Below, one piece after another: positions 63,132 through 64,000 of a DNA stretch of 64,000 nt. The stretch is from Euryarchaeota archaeon UBA557 (GTDB taxonomy: Archaea > Thermoplasmatota > Poseidoniia > Poseidoniales > Thalassarchaeaceae), in the NCBI GenBank assembly GCA_002503285.1, contig DARI01000002.1:124001-188000 (forward strand), read 5' to 3'. The notes beneath the pieces were generated by a model. The model made no database searches and was not told the DNA's origin. It saw only the letters and a list, made by a program, of their open reading frames with translations. The stretch's first letter is position 1, and each line of letters opens with the position of its first letter. Both the position numbers and the translations under genes were made by a program.

Positions 63132-64000
63132 AATGCGCCCTGCCCTAAGACGTTACGATCTCCTTGATAATATTCAACATCATCTTCATCAAATTCTTTA
63201 TCCCCTACAGAACCATCTGACGGCGTTAGTTGAATAATTGCTCCTCCGGAGCCGTGTAAGGCTTCGTAGGCGAGAATTTCTCCATCATAATTATTATGTT
63301 GGCCCATTGTTGCTGCCATCCACCATACTGGCTTATAGGCGGCTACTTTTTGTATTCTTATTTGGCCATGAATGTCCCTAGACAATTGACTAAGATCTTC
63401 TAGTCTACCGTCCTTGAAGAATTCCAGTATTTTCCTGTTCCACTCATCATCTTTAGGACTATGAATTCTATCTTCTGATGGATTGATATGTTCAGTAAAC
63501 ATTCTGTTTGAAAGGCTAGCAACCACTACTACTACTGCCTTTTTTCCCTGAGTTGAAAGGGCATCATTCGCAGCCTTTCCTAGAACTATAGTCTCTGATC
63601 TATTAGAATACATATTACTTGAAATTATACATGCTGGAATTTTATTATCTGGATTTAAAAGAGATAATGCGACTATTGAACCAGTATCTATAGGAAATCC
63701 ATCATAAGCCACTGTTCTTGAATGCAGGCCACGTTTCTTTGCGGCTTCCATGTATTCATTAGAGAAATCTGAATCGATTTTAAATTTGTAGGGCATACTA
63801 CCTAAAAAATGAAAATCATCATCAACATGGGTCCATTCCGGCTCCGGATGTGCCTGAATTTGATGACCGACTATACTTGGCCATGTAGTAGAATAAACTA
63901 ATATTATATCTGCACCACTTTCTTCAATCCGAGTTTTAAGAGTATCATATGCTGAACGTAAATTACCATATCCTTGATTTAATTCAGGAGCAAGTAGTGG
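63128..64000 (-). CDS. Class III extradiol dioxygenase (2-aminophenol 1,6-dioxygenase-like), 5' end cut
   Basis: The frame stays open to the right window edge without stop (about 290 residues seen), so the ATG at 63796 is internal. LigB-superfamily marks: YSTTWPSIVGHQIQAHPEPE near the visible start, GFPIDTGSIVAL, and VVVVASLSNRMF. The layout agrees with the AmnB type of catalytic subunit. It would open an aromatic ring using Fe(II) and O2; substrate is inferred from its partner, the aminomuconate deaminase-like gene just downstream. Confidence 0.85.
   Translation of the reverse strand, partial: PLLAPELNQGYGNLRSAYDTLKTRIEESGADIILVYSTTWPSIVGHQIQAHPEPEWTHVDDDFHFLGSMPYKFKIDSDFSNEYMEAAKKRGLHSRTVAYDGFPIDTGSIVALSLLNPDNKIPACIISSNMYSNRSETIVLGKAANDALSTQGKKAVVVVVASLSNRMFTEHINPSEDRIHSPKDDEWNRKILEFFKDGRLEDLSQLSRDIHGQIRIQKVAAYKPVWWMAATMGQHNNYDGEILAYEALHGSGGAIIQLTPSDGSVGDKEFDEDDVEYYQGDRNVLGQGAL

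Noticed and set aside
1..64000. CRISPR arrays, insertion sequences, prophage or rRNA genes
   Set aside because: No regularly spaced repeats, transposase or integrase motifs, or rRNA signatures were noticed on reading through the window.

Overview
The window looks like a piece of an archaeal chromosome from a low-GC marine euryarchaeon, most probably Candidatus Poseidoniia (Marine Group II or III). The archaeal information machinery is unmistakable: Orc1/Cdc6, PCNA, RFC small subunit, an RPA with its partner, TFS, Nop5 plus fibrillarin, pelota, GatD, a complete A-type ATP synthase operon, GGPP synthase, a geranylgeranyl reductase family protein, and a tRNA-Met whose intron is held in a bulge-helix-bulge. 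Mixed in are genes typical of bacteria or of aerobic heterotrophs: formate-THF ligase, Fpg/MutM, bacterial-type RNase PH, a CysJ-like diflavin reductase, a classical class I aldolase, acyl-CoA carboxylase subunits, and an aminophenol-type ring-cleavage pair. The lineage assignment is inference; no rRNA gene is present to settle it.

Layout. 1-3.7 kb: end of an aldolase gene, two small paralogous winged-helix-like genes and a large HTH protein behind an operator-like inverted repeat. 3.77-4.08 kb: a GC-rich, strongly foldable non-coding stretch behind a TATA box, which I cannot assign to a known RNA. 4.1-17.9 kb: a CoA biosynthesis fusion (PPAT-DPCK), Orc1, an MBL hydrolase, the diflavin reductase, biotin carboxylase, a PfkB kinase, a SelB-like factor without a P-loop, a thioesterase, and a TBP-fold protein that seems to start at ATT. 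18.0-25.3 kb: tRNA-Gly, an ABC exporter, a glycosyltransferase, PCNA/TFS, FluC, and the C/D-RNP pair nop5-fibrillarin. 25.4-29.6 kb: Fpg, ketopantoate reductase and a site-2-protease-like membrane protein lacking a recognisable active site. 29.7-38.3 kb: atpHIKECFABD on the minus strand. 38.4-46.1 kb: methyltransferase, isoprenoid genes, an HMBS-like protein, a triple-SAP protein, and RPA. 46.3-56.7 kb: MoaB/Mog, DoxX, RNase PH, tRNA-Phe, a TIM-barrel endonuclease-IV-like protein, pelota, Fhs, AroE, carboxyltransferase and GatD. 56.8-64 kb: intron-containing tRNA-Met, RFC, PanB, an amino-acid permease carrying an EF-hand pair, a PLC-like lipoprotein, and the dioxygenase/RidA pair that runs off the right edge.

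How the genes fit together. Three loci (PanE, PanB, PPAT-DPCK) cover four enzymatic steps of CoA synthesis, and biotin carboxylase plus carboxyltransferase make two parts of an acyl-CoA carboxylase. The ATP synthase genes and several other operon genes have clear Shine-Dalgarno sequences, whereas many first genes appear to have very short leaders, with a TATA-like element about 25-30 bases before the start codon. No CRISPR array, insertion sequence, rRNA or prophage was seen.
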